Assembly: GCA_963756365.1 (NCBI GenBank)
Contig: CAVWNF010000003.1
Location: 1,488,001 to 1,552,000, forward strand
Source: WHTI01 sp963756365
Lineage (GTDB): Bacteria; Actinomycetota; CADDZG01; WHSQ01
Length of the DNA stretch: 64,000 bases
Reading direction: 5' to 3'
Positions within the stretch are counted from its first letter, which is position 1. Each line of letters opens with the position of its first letter. The translations under genes were made by a program, and so were the position numbers. Under the pieces are notes generated by a model. It was not told the origin of the DNA. It saw only the letters and a program-made list of their open reading frames with translations, and made no database searches. Shown piece by piece: positions 26,472 through 35,091 of the stretch.

Positions 26472-28391
26472 TCAGCCGAGCCGGTTGGCTATGTGCTTCG
26501 CCGCTCGATTGGCGAGCGCGTAGATCGTCAGCATCGGGTTGACTCCCGACGCGGTTGGGAATGCAGATCCATCCGTGACGAAGAGGTTCTCAACCTCGTG
26601 CGTCTCGTTGTGCGGTCCGATCGCAGAGCTCGTCGGGTCGGTGCCCATCCGGCACGACCCCATCTGGTGGAACGATGCCATGGTCGCCTGACCATGTGCA
26701 TAGCCGCGCTGACGCGTAGCGGCCGCCCACGCCTCGTGAGCCGACTTCGTACCCGGCCGATATCCGATCGGAGAACCGTGCGGGGAGAGGACCTCGTTAG
26801 CTCCGGCCGCTTCCATCACCTGGCCCGCTTTGATCACGCCCTCCATGATCCTTCTCTCGTCGTCGGCGTCGAGTCGGTACTCGACGCGAGGACTTCCATC
26901 CTTCGCGATCTTGATGCGCCCGGCCGAGCTGTCGCGCGGCAGCACCGCGCAGAACGAGTAGTGAGCGTACGAATCCATGCGAGCTCGATGCTCGGCAGCG
27001 CCTTCCCACGCGACGAACGTCGCGCCTGCACCTGGATGAACGGGGACCGTTTCGAAGATGGGGCCGTAGCCGCCGTCCCAGTGCCGGAACTCGTGGGAGT
27101 AGCGCGATTGGAGCGTTCCCTCCCACATCCTGATCTCTTCATCGAAGATGCCAAAGGCAGCGGTCCCAGGGTGCAGTCGAAGGTTGTGACCGACCTGCCC
27201 GCCGAGCGATGATCGCAGCAGCAACGCCGGCGTCTCGATCGCGCCGGCCGCAGCGACAACCGCACGCGCCTCCACCGTCAGCCTGTGTCTGCCCACGGTC
27301 GCCTCGACCCCGGTTGCTTTCCCATCGGCTATCCGCACGGTACGCACGTCGGCGCCCGTGATCATCCGGGCACCCTTCGCCTGAGCATCCTCGAGGTAGG
27401 TCCTCATCGTCGATCGTTTCGCACCTACTCGGCATCCGAACCCGCAGTAACCGCACGACTCGTCCTGAGTGCATCCCTTCACCGCGCGCGGTAGGAGATC
27501 CACATGCCAGCCGAGTGCCTTGAGACCGTTCTCCATGACCTCGTCGCGCTTCCCGGCGGCTGATGAATCGAGGTTGACGTTAAGCCGCGTGGACACCTCA
27601 TCGAACGATTCCGAGAGTTCACCGTTCACGAACGCGTCGATGGCGGTGATCCTTCGCCATTCATCCAAGACGAAGTCCGGCGGCCGGAACGAGGTCGAGT
27701 AGTTAACGACGGTCCCACCCCCGAGCGTGGAACCCGCGATGATCCGGACGTTTCCCGCGGTGTTCTGCAAGGTCATCCCGTACAGGTACATGTCACGGGT
27801 CGCTTCCGCCTCTAGGTGATCGAAGTCACGCTCGCTCTTGTACGAGCCTTTCTCGAGCACGACCACATCGAGGCCAGCCTCTGCCAGCACCCCGGCTGCG
27901 CAACCCCCGCCCGCACCCGAACCCACGATCACGACATCACACCGCAGCACCTCGTCGTGGTCGATGGCCAGGGGGGTGAGGCGAGGTTCGTCCGTGGGTG
28001 CCTTCCCGATCGGCCCCTGGTACCCGATGCGCTTCCATTCGGAGCTGGGGCGACTGTAGAGAGAGGAGAGTGCCAGCGAAGTGACCCCGCCAGCCAGCTG
28101 TCGTTTCATCCCTACCTTGCTGCGCGACCACTTCTTCAGGAGCGTCTCGGCTTGTTCCGGAGTGAGCCACGAGACCGGGACCGGTTTTCCGGTGAGGGCA
28201 AGAGCACCGAGGCGGGTGTCGAGTGACTTCAGGGCACCAAGCAATCGCTTGCGATCGCCTTCCGAAGAGAGCTGGGAGATCCCGTCCAACATCCGGGCCG
28301 GGATCTCCGGTATGTAGCCGTCTCCCAACGCACCGCGGGCGAGGGCGGTCAGAACCGGCGTGACGCGCGGGACCTCCATCGCCCTATCCAT
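26472..28391 (-). CDS. GMC-family FAD oxidoreductase (long-chain alcohol oxidase-like)
   Basis: 639 residues. About 150 residues of helical N-terminal extension precede the FAD Rossmann motif VVIVGSGAGGGCAAGVL. GSTLGGGTVVNYS, the Cys cluster DESCGYCGFGC and ASFHQMGSCRMGTD are typical of fatty-alcohol oxidase-like GMC proteins; the C-terminus has FVTDGSAFPTASGVNPMLTI. It probably oxidises a long-chain or bulky alcohol. MEVPRV four codons in is an alternative start. No partner cytochrome is nearby. Confidence 0.87.
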   Translation of the reverse strand: MDRAMEVPRVTPVLTALARGALGDGYIPEIPARMLDGISQLSSEGDRKRLLGALKSLDTRLGALALTGKPVPVSWLTPEQAETLLKKWSRSKVGMKRQLAGGVTSLALSSLYSRPSSEWKRIGYQGPIGKAPTDEPRLTPLAIDHDEVLRCDVVIVGSGAGGGCAAGVLAEAGLDVVVLEKGSYKSERDFDHLEAEATRDMYLYGMTLQNTAGNVRIIAGSTLGGGTVVNYSTSFRPPDFVLDEWRRITAIDAFVNGELSESFDEVSTRLNVNLDSSAAGKRDEVMENGLKALGWHVDLLPRAVKGCTQDESCGYCGFGCRVGAKRSTMRTYLEDAQAKGARMITGADVRTVRIADGKATGVEATVGRHRLTVEARAVVAAAGAIETPALLLRSSLGGQVGHNLRLHPGTAAFGIFDEEIRMWEGTLQSRYSHEFRHWDGGYGPIFETVPVHPGAGATFVAWEGAAEHRARMDSYAHYSFCAVLPRDSSAGRIKIAKDGSPRVEYRLDADDERRIMEGVIKAGQVMEAAGANEVLSPHGSPIGYRPGTKSAHEAWAAATRQRGYAHGQATMASFHQMGSCRMGTDPTSSAIGPHNETHEVENLFVTDGSAFPTASGVNPMLTIYALANRAAKHIANRLG

Positions 28392-28443
28392 GAAGAGGTT
28401 CTACATCTCTCCGGCCACTAATTCCACGTACACGCGTTACGTA

Positions 28444-28782
28444 CTAGCGCCGGCGCGGCGGTCGGCGGGAGCGGCGGTGTTGGCGAGCTCTCGGCTTGCG
28501 ACGACGGGGCTCGCTGGAGGGGGCACGCCGGGGTCGCTCAGTCTCTGCCTTCTGGACGGCCGCGATGACGTCCTTAGTTGCATCCGTCTCGCCCGTTTCA
28601 CCGGCCTTGAGGAGCAACTGGAACAGGACCGCGCGCTCGAACTCCTCGATCGAGTCCGCTACTTTGTGCCGCGATCCCGCTGGCGTATCCCATTCCGCGA
28701 TGATCCGGCCGGCGTGAGGTACGCCAACCCGCAATGGGATGGAGCCGATCTTCCCTTCCCAGATCAGATCACCTGGTTCCAT
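28444..28782 (-). CDS. Small hypothetical protein with Arg-rich C-terminal tail
   Basis: 112 residues, not recognised. Residues 1-75 look folded (MEPGDLIWEGKIGSIPLRVG, then an amphipathic helix with IEEFERAVLFQLLLKAGE). The last 40 are almost only Arg, Pro, Lys and Ser and should be disordered and strongly positive, suggesting nucleic-acid or membrane contact. ATG 28782 has GAAGGAAGG about 8 bases upstream, which supports a real gene. The 190 bases on the other side, up to the amidohydrolase gene, hold no clear gene. Confidence 0.55.
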   Translation of the reverse strand: MEPGDLIWEGKIGSIPLRVGVPHAGRIIAEWDTPAGSRHKVADSIEEFERAVLFQLLLKAGETGETDATKDVIAAVQKAETERPRRAPSSEPRRRKPRARQHRRSRRPPRRR

Positions 28783-28972
28783 GTTTCCGTCCTTCCTTCT
28801 ACGTAGCTAGCGCGGCGCCGCGGCCGCCACCGGCGCGGTGGCTTGAGCCCCGGAAGACGCCGATCTCGTCCAGACCGGCGCCGCTCCCGCCACAACCGGG
28901 AGGCGCTCGGCCATCCCTAGAGTACGGGAATCTAACCCGGCGGTTGCGCTCGTCCCCTCAAGAGGTGAGCCT

Positions 28973-30033
28973 GTGGCCATGGCAACCACCACGATCTCCG
29001 GCGCAACCGTGCTGCTCGGCCACGATCTGAGACCGGAGCGCGTCGATCTCATGATCGATGGCGGTCATATCGCCGCGGTGGGACCAGATCTCCCGGCATC
29101 GGAAGCGACGGTAGAAGCAACCGGCTATCTACTGGTTCCGGGATTCATCGACGCCCACGTGCATATCGGTTTCGTCGACCCCGGAGACGTGGTCCGGGGC
29201 GGAGTGACGACGGTCCGTGACCTCGCGTGGCCCCCCGCCGACATCTGGCCCCTCGTTGCCGACTCCGCGCGTCCCGACTTCAACGGCCCCAGGATCATCG
29301 CGGCCGGGCAGATGTTGACCGCTCCGGGCGGGTACCCGACGACAGCGGGATGGGCACCTCCCGGAACAGGGCTCGAGGTCAACTCTCCCAGTGAGGCCAT
29401 GGCGGCGGTAGCTCGCCAGGCCGAAGCCGGTGCCGCCGTGATCAAGGTCGCCCTCAATCCTCCGGCCGGTCCCGTGCTCGATGACGCGACGCTCGCAGCG
29501 ATCGTCTCCGCTGCGAGCGAGAGGAACCTCAAGGTCACCGGTCACGTCCATGGTCTGGATCAACTCGAGAAGGCCCTCGATTCCAAGATGGACGAACTCG
29601 CTCACATGTTGATGAGCGAAGAGGAGATCCCGCCGAGAACGATCGAACGGATGGTCGCTACGGGGATGGTCGTGGTCCCCACACTGTCGGTGAGGGAGGG
29701 CCGGGATCTTGAACTCGCGATCCAGAACCTCACGACGTTCATCAAGTCTGGTGGAGAGGTCGTCTACGGCACCGATCTGGGCAACGAGGGTCCCCGGCCG
29801 GGCATCGATGCTCGCGAGGGTCGCGGCGATGGCAGCAGCTGGGATGTCTGCGAGGGCGATCATCGGGAGTGCGACGGTCTCCTCGGCCCACCATCTCGGC
29901 CTGGAAGATCGCGGGGTCATCGCAGAAGGGATGCTCGCTGACATCGTCTGTCTCGACGGTGCCGCCTTAGAGGATGCACGGTGCGGTGTCCGATGTGAAG
30001 TGTGTGTGGCGGGGCGGAGTGCGCGTCCGCTAG
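28973..30033 (+). CDS. Amidohydrolase (imidazolonepropionase-like), two frame breaks
   Basis: Metal-dependent amidohydrolase. GYLLVPGFIDAHVHIGFVD holds the first HxH, AGAAVIKVAL the likely carboxylated lysine, VTGHVHGLDQ further metal histidines and VVYGTDLGNEGPRPG the catalytic Asp. The frame breaks at about 29819 (IDARE then VAAMAAAGMSARA) and again at about 29985 (EDARC then VSDVKCVWRGGVRVR). Removing one base at each point gives 352 residues and a normal family C-terminus. The TAG at 30031 then interlocks with the greA stop (CTAG), a tight spacing seen elsewhere here. Substrate unknown. Confidence 0.72.
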
Positions 30034-30506
30034 GCGGGTCGGACCTCGATGACCTCGACCTCGAGCTTCCCGGCCGGAACCTCGGCAACGACGGTCTCAC
30101 CTGCGGAGTGACCTAGCAGAGCCTTCCCCAGGGGCGAGTCGGGCGTGAGGATGTCGAACTCGCCGCCCTTCTCCTCGCGCATCCCGAGCAGGTAGGTCTC
30201 CGGCTCGTCATCGCCCTTGTGCTTGAGGGTGACTATCTGCCCGGGCGCGATCACGCCATCGTCCTTGGACTCGACGATCACCGCGTTCTCGAGCGTCTGC
30301 TTGATCTGACGGACGCGCGATTCCTGTAGTCCCTGCTGGTCTTTGGCCGCGTGATACTCCGCGTTCTCGGACAGATCACCGTGCGCCCGCGCGGTTGCGA
30401 TGGCGTCGATGATCTGCTCCCTGAGCGGGCCCTCGAGTTGGTCGAGTTCGGCCTTCAACTTGTCGTAGGCGTTCTGAGTGAGGTGGAAGGTCTTCGCTTC
30501 GGGCAT
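30030..30506 (-). CDS. greA: Transcription elongation factor GreA
   Basis: 158 residues. It rescues backtracked RNA polymerase by stimulating transcript cleavage. The N-terminal coiled coil carries LSENAEYHAAKDQQGLQESR with the acidic tip, and the C-terminal FKBP-like domain has GKALLGHSAGETVVAEVPAG. Length is normal. It is a single gene, with an SDR gene divergent 54 bases upstream. Confidence 0.95.
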   Translation of the reverse strand: MPEAKTFHLTQNAYDKLKAELDQLEGPLREQIIDAIATARAHGDLSENAEYHAAKDQQGLQESRVRQIKQTLENAVIVESKDDGVIAPGQIVTLKHKGDDEPETYLLGMREEKGGEFDILTPDSPLGKALLGHSAGETVVAEVPAGKLEVEVIEVRPA

Positions 30507-30560
30507 GTCCGAATCCTAAGGGGGCCGAGTGCCCGGCCTCGACCACTAGGATGGTGCGCC

Positions 30561-31331
30561 ATGGGAGAGAGATTGGCGGGCAAGGTTGCGATCATCACCG
30601 GCGCTGGCCGGGGGATCGGACGCTCCATCGCCGAAGCGTTCGTCGCCGAGGGGGCACGGGTCGTCGTCAACGACGTCGATAAGGACGCCGCCGCGGAACT
30701 GGTCGAGCACCTCGGCACCGATTCCATCGCCGAGAACTCGGCGATCGGCACCGTCGACGCGGCAGAGGCAGTCGTTGCCGCCGCCGTCGATCGATGGGGT
30801 CACGTCGACATCCTCGTTAACAACGCCGGCATCCTGAGGGACAAGATGACGCACAACATGTCGGAGGACGACTTCGATCAGGTCATCGGAGTGCATCTCA
30901 AAGGGACATGGGCGTGCGGGCGAGAGGTGATCAAACTGTGGCGGCCCCTCGCCAAGGCGGAACTCACCGACGGCAAGCCACTCAATCGCAAGATCGTCAA
31001 CGTGACCTCGCCATCGGGTCTCATCGGAGCGGTCGGACAGTCGAACTACGCGGCCGCCAAGATGGGCATCGTCGGACTCACCAAGACGTGGGCTAAAGAA
31101 CTCGGCAAGCTTCAGATCAACGTGAACGCGGTCTCCCCAACGGCCCTCACAGCGATGACCGAACCTCTGATCCAGGACCCCGAGGAACGCGCCCGGCGTG
31201 AGAGCCGCTTCGCCCTCGGGCGGTACGGTTCACCAGCAGAGATCGCCCCTAGCTTCGTGTTCCTTGCATCGAAAGATTCCGACTACATCACCGGACAGAT
31301 CCTGTGCGTCGACGGGGGCCTCGTCATCTGA
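30561..31331 (+). CDS. Short-chain dehydrogenase/reductase
   Basis: 256 residues. NAD(P) motif TGAGRGIG at about 14-21, NNAGILRD, catalytic Ser in NVTSPSG and YAAAK (Tyr-x3-Lys), and the C-terminal YITGQILCVDGGLVI of classical SDRs. The Asp in VVVNDVDKDA favours NAD(H). It resembles 3-oxoacyl-ACP reductase or hydroxyacyl-CoA dehydrogenase types. An insertion around AKAELTDGKPLNRK is characteristic of a subgroup acting on CoA esters. Confidence 0.88.
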   Translation: MGERLAGKVAIITGAGRGIGRSIAEAFVAEGARVVVNDVDKDAAAELVEHLGTDSIAENSAIGTVDAAEAVVAAAVDRWGHVDILVNNAGILRDKMTHNMSEDDFDQVIGVHLKGTWACGREVIKLWRPLAKAELTDGKPLNRKIVNVTSPSGLIGAVGQSNYAAAKMGIVGLTKTWAKELGKLQINVNAVSPTALTAMTEPLIQDPEERARRESRFALGRYGSPAEIAPSFVFLASKDSDYITGQILCVDGGLVI

Positions 31332-31355
31332 GGCACGGAGGAAAGGCGGAGAACC

Positions 31356-31781
31356 ATGGCTCGTGCGTGGCCGTTCGAGAACAAGCCTGAAGCAGGAGGA
31401 GCAGCCGAGAAGTACAAGGGTCCCGACGGTTTCGCCGCGGCACGTGGCGAAGGGATCGAGGCTGTGGTGGTGCGCATCGGTGGGAACGATGCGCTTCTCG
31501 TCCTCGTGGATGCCAGCGGCGCGTGGGATCACTGGGTCTATCACGACAAGGAAGAAGCCCTCGGGGTCGCGAACGCCCTTGGGATAACGGTCCACGAGGA
31601 CGAATACCCGGAAGCCCTACGCGTGAGGATGAACGCTCGTCAACGGACCGCCGCCGAGTTCGACCGCGGTGCCTATCCCGAACAAGGACCGGTGGGGCCG
31701 CTCAAGCCCTATCCGGAGAATCGTCCCCGTCAGCTAGATCAGGAGACTCCGGAAGGGGCGAGCGCTCAGGCCGTCGAGTGA
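31356..31781 (+). CDS. Hypothetical protein, 141 residues
   Basis: Not recognised. A soluble protein: a small alpha/beta part (GIEAVVVRIGGNDALLVLVD, then AWDHWVYHDKEEALGVANAL) and a Pro/Glu-rich disordered tail. A GGAG-like site precedes ATG 31356. It follows the SDR gene by 24 bases and is probably co-transcribed. Its last 80 bases overlap the end of the convergent fxsA-like gene. Confidence 0.6.
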   Translation: MARAWPFENKPEAGGAAEKYKGPDGFAAARGEGIEAVVVRIGGNDALLVLVDASGAWDHWVYHDKEEALGVANALGITVHEDEYPEALRVRMNARQRTAAEFDRGAYPEQGPVGPLKPYPENRPRQLDQETPEGASAQAVE

Positions 31782-32196
31782 CGTCCCGCACGACGACCGC
31801 GTCGTAGACGGCTCGGCCCGGCGCAACCTTCCGCTCGGCCCATCCGCGGAACAGCTTGCGCGTAGCTCCTTTGAGTGCCGCCCTCGTGGGGGGTAGCAGT
31901 AGGACCAAGCCCACCGCGTCGGTCAGGAACCCCGGAGTCAGCAGCAGGGCCCCTCCCAGGAGGATCAGGGCGCCGTCGCTGACCTCGTTCGTCGGCATCT
32001 CGCCTCGCGCCAAGGTTGTCTGGAGCCTTCTCCACGTGGCAAGTCCCTGCTGTTTGAGTAGCCACGCACCCGCCACCGACACGGTGAACAAGAGCGCGAG
32101 CGTGTAGAGAACGCCGATCCCCTGGGCCACCTGAACGATGACGTAGAGCTCGGCGATAGGCACCCCTATCAGCAGGATGAAGATCACTAGTCCCAT
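31702..32196 (-). CDS. FxsA-family membrane protein
   Basis: 164 residues. MGLVIFILLIGVPIAELYVI is the family N-terminus, then GVLYTLALLFTVSVAGAWLL and GALILLGGALLLTPGFLTDA, the signature of FxsA (in E. coli a suppressor of F exclusion of phage T7). Three to four membrane segments and a charged tail. ATG 32196 is chosen over the longer opening because it begins the conserved membrane segment. Molecular function unknown. Confidence 0.82.
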   Translation of the reverse strand: MGLVIFILLIGVPIAELYVIVQVAQGIGVLYTLALLFTVSVAGAWLLKQQGLATWRRLQTTLARGEMPTNEVSDGALILLGGALLLTPGFLTDAVGLVLLLPPTRAALKGATRKLFRGWAERKVAPGRAVYDAVVVRDVTRRPERSPLPESPDLADGDDSPDRA

Positions 32197-32236
32197 CTCT
32201 CCAGTATGTAGGTGTTCATCTGGTAGAGATAGCAGC

Positions 32237-32830
32237 ATGACGAACCCGTCGGTCACCGCACCGAAGCTCCGCGAGATGTCCTTGAGTGAAGCTGCGAGCG
32301 CGGTCGAAGCGGGGGCCGCGTTCGTCGACCTCAGGCGCGTGCGCGACTACCTAGACGTTCACATCCCGGGATCTCTGAACCTCCTCCACGAAGAGGGGCC
32401 CGGGTTCGCGGGGCGGGCACGTGATTGCATCCCGCTCGACGTTGCGTTGGTCCTCGTTGAAGCAGGTGGTGGAGAGGATCTCGTCGCCGCGGCCGCCGCG
32501 CTGCAAGGCAAGGGGTTCACTGTCCTCGGCTTGTGTCGTGATGGTCTCAATGCATGGGCAGAACGCGATACCCCGGCTTCCACCGAAGTGATCGGAGGGA
32601 ACGAAGCCTCCGGGAAGCTATTGCTCGATGTCGGCGATCCAGGAGCTACACACGTGGATGGTGCGCTTCGGATCCCTAGCGACACGCTGTGGGAACGGAT
32701 GGATGAGGTACTTGAAGCAGCCCAGGACGGTCGGGTCGTGATCGTCGCTGGCTACGGGGTGCGGGCATCGCTCGCGGTTGGGATCCTCGAGAAGCACGGG
32801 ATCTCTGACATCGCGTACTGGAGCCCCTGA
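32237..32830 (+). CDS. Tandem rhodanese-like protein lacking the catalytic cysteine
   Basis: 197 residues forming two rhodanese-like halves: AGAAFVDLRRVRDYLDVHIPGS in family form (first half, about 20-45) and KLLLDVGDPGATHVDGALRI (second, about 120-140). In the second half the loop that should hold Cys reads VVIVAGYGVRAS, with Ala where Cys belongs, and the first half has none either. It is therefore probably a binding or regulatory domain, not a sulfurtransferase. Divergent from fxsA. Confidence 0.72.
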   Translation: MTNPSVTAPKLREMSLSEAASAVEAGAAFVDLRRVRDYLDVHIPGSLNLLHEEGPGFAGRARDCIPLDVALVLVEAGGGEDLVAAAAALQGKGFTVLGLCRDGLNAWAERDTPASTEVIGGNEASGKLLLDVGDPGATHVDGALRIPSDTLWERMDEVLEAAQDGRVVIVAGYGVRASLAVGILEKHGISDIAYWSP

Positions 32831-32833
32831 GGG

Positions 32834-33373
32834 CTACTCTCCCTCTTCCAAACCCTTCGCTATCAGGAAGCCGCGGGCCCGCTCGGTCAACGGGTACCTA
32901 TCAACGATCGCCCAGAATGCGTCCGAGTGATCGGGGACGATGAGGTGGGCAAGTTCGTGAACTATCACGTAGTCGCGCACCCATCCCGGATACTTCGTTA
33001 GTTCGAGACTTAGCCTGATGGTTCCCTCATCGGGGCTACACGAGCCCCATCTCGACTTCTGCGTTGGAACCCAGGCGATGTCTTCCGCCCGCACGCCGTC
33101 TACGTAACGATCCGCCAACTCGCGCGCCTTGGCAGCCAACTCCCCTGACGCGTTCAGACGATCCTTCTTCTTGCGCTGGGCCATCCGTTCGGCCATCACC
33201 TTGACCCACTCGTGTTCCTCGGCTCGAGATAGACGCTCGGGGAGGGAAACGATCAACACGTCCCCCACTATCTCTGCCGACACCGTCTTCTTCCGGCGAG
33301 CAGAGCGACGGATCTCGATGCGCTCGAACTCTTCCTCGAGGCCGGGGATATCAAGGGGCAGGCGGTTGGGCAT
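32834..33373 (-). CDS. YgjP-like (DUF45) metallopeptidase-fold protein
   Basis: 179 residues. The zinc motif is IVHELAHLIVPDHSDAFW (about 140), preceded by the WGSCSPDEGTIRLS stretch typical of the YgjP family. The N-terminal half contains IEIRRSARRKKTVSAEI. These proteins have a gluzincin fold; substrates are not established. A Rex-type operator lies about 98 bases upstream of its start and could control it. Confidence 0.83.
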   Translation of the reverse strand: MPNRLPLDIPGLEEEFERIEIRRSARRKKTVSAEIVGDVLIVSLPERLSRAEEHEWVKVMAERMAQRKKKDRLNASGELAAKARELADRYVDGVRAEDIAWVPTQKSRWGSCSPDEGTIRLSLELTKYPGWVRDYVIVHELAHLIVPDHSDAFWAIVDRYPLTERARGFLIAKGLEEGE

Positions 33374-33470
33374 GGCTCACATCCTAGGCGTCGTGAGGGA
33401 GGCAGGGGGCAGTTGTATCCGCGGCACAAAAATATGCACGCAGTCTCGTTCGTGTTTGGCTGGCATACGT

Positions 33471-33488
33471 TTGTGAAGCGGTTCACAA
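33471..33488. promoter_or_regulatory. Perfect Rex-type operator
   Basis: TTGTGAA-GCGG-TTCACAA, an exact inverted repeat matching the binding site of the NADH-sensing repressor Rex (Streptomyces form TGTGAAC-N2-GTTCACA). Another half site, GGTTCACC, lies at 33492-33499. It is in the 232-base gap between a YgjP-like gene and the M23-lipase gene. It could act on the minus-strand gene 98 bases away, or on a plus-strand transcript ending at the terminator at 33551-33602. The rex gene is not in the window. Confidence 0.65.
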
Positions 33489-33550
33489 TGTGGTTCACCC
33501 ACAAAGTCCCGTCCCCCCGGGACCACATAAGGCCCCATCACTGGGACCGC

Positions 33551-33602
33551 AGAACCCCCTCCGTTACCCGCCCATCCCCCCCAACGGAGGGGGTTCTCTT
33601 TT
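33551..33602 (+). terminator. Strong hairpin terminator with T-run on the plus strand
   Basis: A perfect 15-bp stem, AGAACCCCCTCCGTT (33551-33565) and AACGGAGGGGGTTCT (33583-33597), followed by CTTTT. The T-run points to plus-strand termination, yet no plus-strand gene precedes it within 700 bases. It also starts only 9 bases after the stop of the minus-strand M23-lipase gene and may end that transcript as well. Confidence 0.75.
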
Positions 33603-33605
33603 CCC

Positions 33606-35033
33606 CTAAAAGAGTTCACCGAGCGCCTTCCCGAGACTCCGTTCCACCGCTCCGATGACGGACCCGATCCCTGATGCGACCCCACCCCAGCGGCTATCGC
33701 ACTCCCGGGAGCCGCCGCGCAGGAAGTTGTAGATCGACGCGAGGGCAGCCTCGGAGGTGACGATCGCTGAATGCCCCGTCGCCCACCCGGTAGGTGGAAC
33801 CGTGATGGTCTCCTTCCCAGGCCACGTCGCCCGGTCCGCGGGTACCACCAGATCATTCACGAGCCGCAGCGCGAGCGTCCGCGTTCCGAACATCGTGTCG
33901 ACGCGTGCCAGGTCGTCCATCAGTTCGGAGCCGGGGGCCAGTTGAGCCACGGACTCACCCCCGACGTTGATGGGAACCACTCCTGCCCCCGCCAGTTCCT
34001 CCGCGGCCCACCCCAGCGGCCCCTCGGAGAGATCGGAGGCGACCGCCCCGAGTGGTGCCCCTCTATGGGGAGTGGACAGGGTCACGAGAGAGGCAACCCT
34101 CGGTAGCCCTGGGTCCCATGGGGTCTGCGTGTTCAACAACGTGCGGGCGACGATGCCGCCTTGGGAGTGAGCGATCAGATCGACCGCCCGACCGGGATGA
34201 GCGGCCCGTACCTTCCTCAAGAGATCGCGTAGGCCCTCCGCCGCCGCTCGGATATCACCCCAGGTGTCAGCGGCGCCATAGCTCTCATGGAAGCGGGGCC
34301 CGTCCGTCGACCGATAAGAGAAGCGGTAGACGTCCTGAGGCGCATAGTTCAGGGACGCCGGGACGGTGAATATCTCGTCGCTGGCGCCGTTCTCGGTGGA
34401 GCTAGCGATCCCCGCCACGACTATGGCCAAGTTGTCGTTCGGAGGACCGGCCCCCGTTGGAAGCGCGGTCCTGGGTGTGCATCCGCTCGGGGCGGCACCA
34501 GCGGTCCGAGGGATGAAATCGGGGGCGTCATCCCCCACCGTGATCACCACCGGCGCGAGATGGATGGCCCCGGACGGATCGATGGGTCCGAGGAACGGAG
34601 CCGGATCGACATACCTGCCGTCGAGCCGAACCCCAAGATGGAGTCCGCCGTAGGCACCATGAGACGAATCGACCTGGGCTATCCACATCCCGGTCGAGAC
34701 CTGGTCACCTTCGGCGACCGAGAAACCGGTGACCTGCGTGTAGGTCGTTTCGAGCCCGGAGCCGTGATCGATAGTGACGGCCCCTATCCCCGCAACGAGA
34801 CCTGCGAAGGTAACGACCCCCGGGCCGCTCGCGCGCACGGGTGTTCCGGGCTCGGCCCAGTAGTCGATCCCTCGATGCCCCGGGCCCCAGGTGATCTCTG
34901 GTTCCTCGAACCCTCGAGTGATGCGCCCATCAACGGGCGGGGCCAGCAGAACCTCGGCTGCACCCGCCGCACTTCCACTGAGGACGAGGATGAGTACCGC
35001 TGCTGCGACGATCCGAACGGACATGACACCCAC
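33606..35033 (-). CDS. Secreted fusion: M23 (LytM) peptidase-like domain plus alpha/beta-hydrolase (lipase-like)
   Basis: Up to 475 residues; ATG 35024 is the likelier start. A signal peptide (VRIVAAAVLILVLSGSAAG) is followed by an M23/LytM domain (about 30-150: ITRGFE, GHRGIDYWAEPGTPVRASG, TYTQV, GGLHLGVRLDGRYVDP). The usual HxH is GLH here, so one active-site His is missing while the zinc His/Asp of HRGID remain. From about 190 there is a PGAP1-like hydrolase with nucleophile motif LIAHSQGGIVA, VTLSTPHRGAPLG and a later His in TGHSAIV. It probably works outside the cell, with the M23 part as a wall-binding module and the second domain as lipase or esterase. Confidence 0.75.
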   Translation of the reverse strand: MGVMSVRIVAAAVLILVLSGSAAGAAEVLLAPPVDGRITRGFEEPEITWGPGHRGIDYWAEPGTPVRASGPGVVTFAGLVAGIGAVTIDHGSGLETTYTQVTGFSVAEGDQVSTGMWIAQVDSSHGAYGGLHLGVRLDGRYVDPAPFLGPIDPSGAIHLAPVVITVGDDAPDFIPRTAGAAPSGCTPRTALPTGAGPPNDNLAIVVAGIASSTENGASDEIFTVPASLNYAPQDVYRFSYRSTDGPRFHESYGAADTWGDIRAAAEGLRDLLRKVRAAHPGRAVDLIAHSQGGIVARTLLNTQTPWDPGLPRVASLVTLSTPHRGAPLGAVASDLSEGPLGWAAEELAGAGVVPINVGGESVAQLAPGSELMDDLARVDTMFGTRTLALRLVNDLVVPADRATWPGKETITVPPTGWATGHSAIVTSEAALASIYNFLRGGSRECDSRWGGVASGIGSVIGAVERSLGKALGELF

Positions 35034-35091
35034 GATGGATGGCGCCGGGTGGGGACGCTGTGGCGCGGCGCACGTGGATTAGGTTCTCCCG

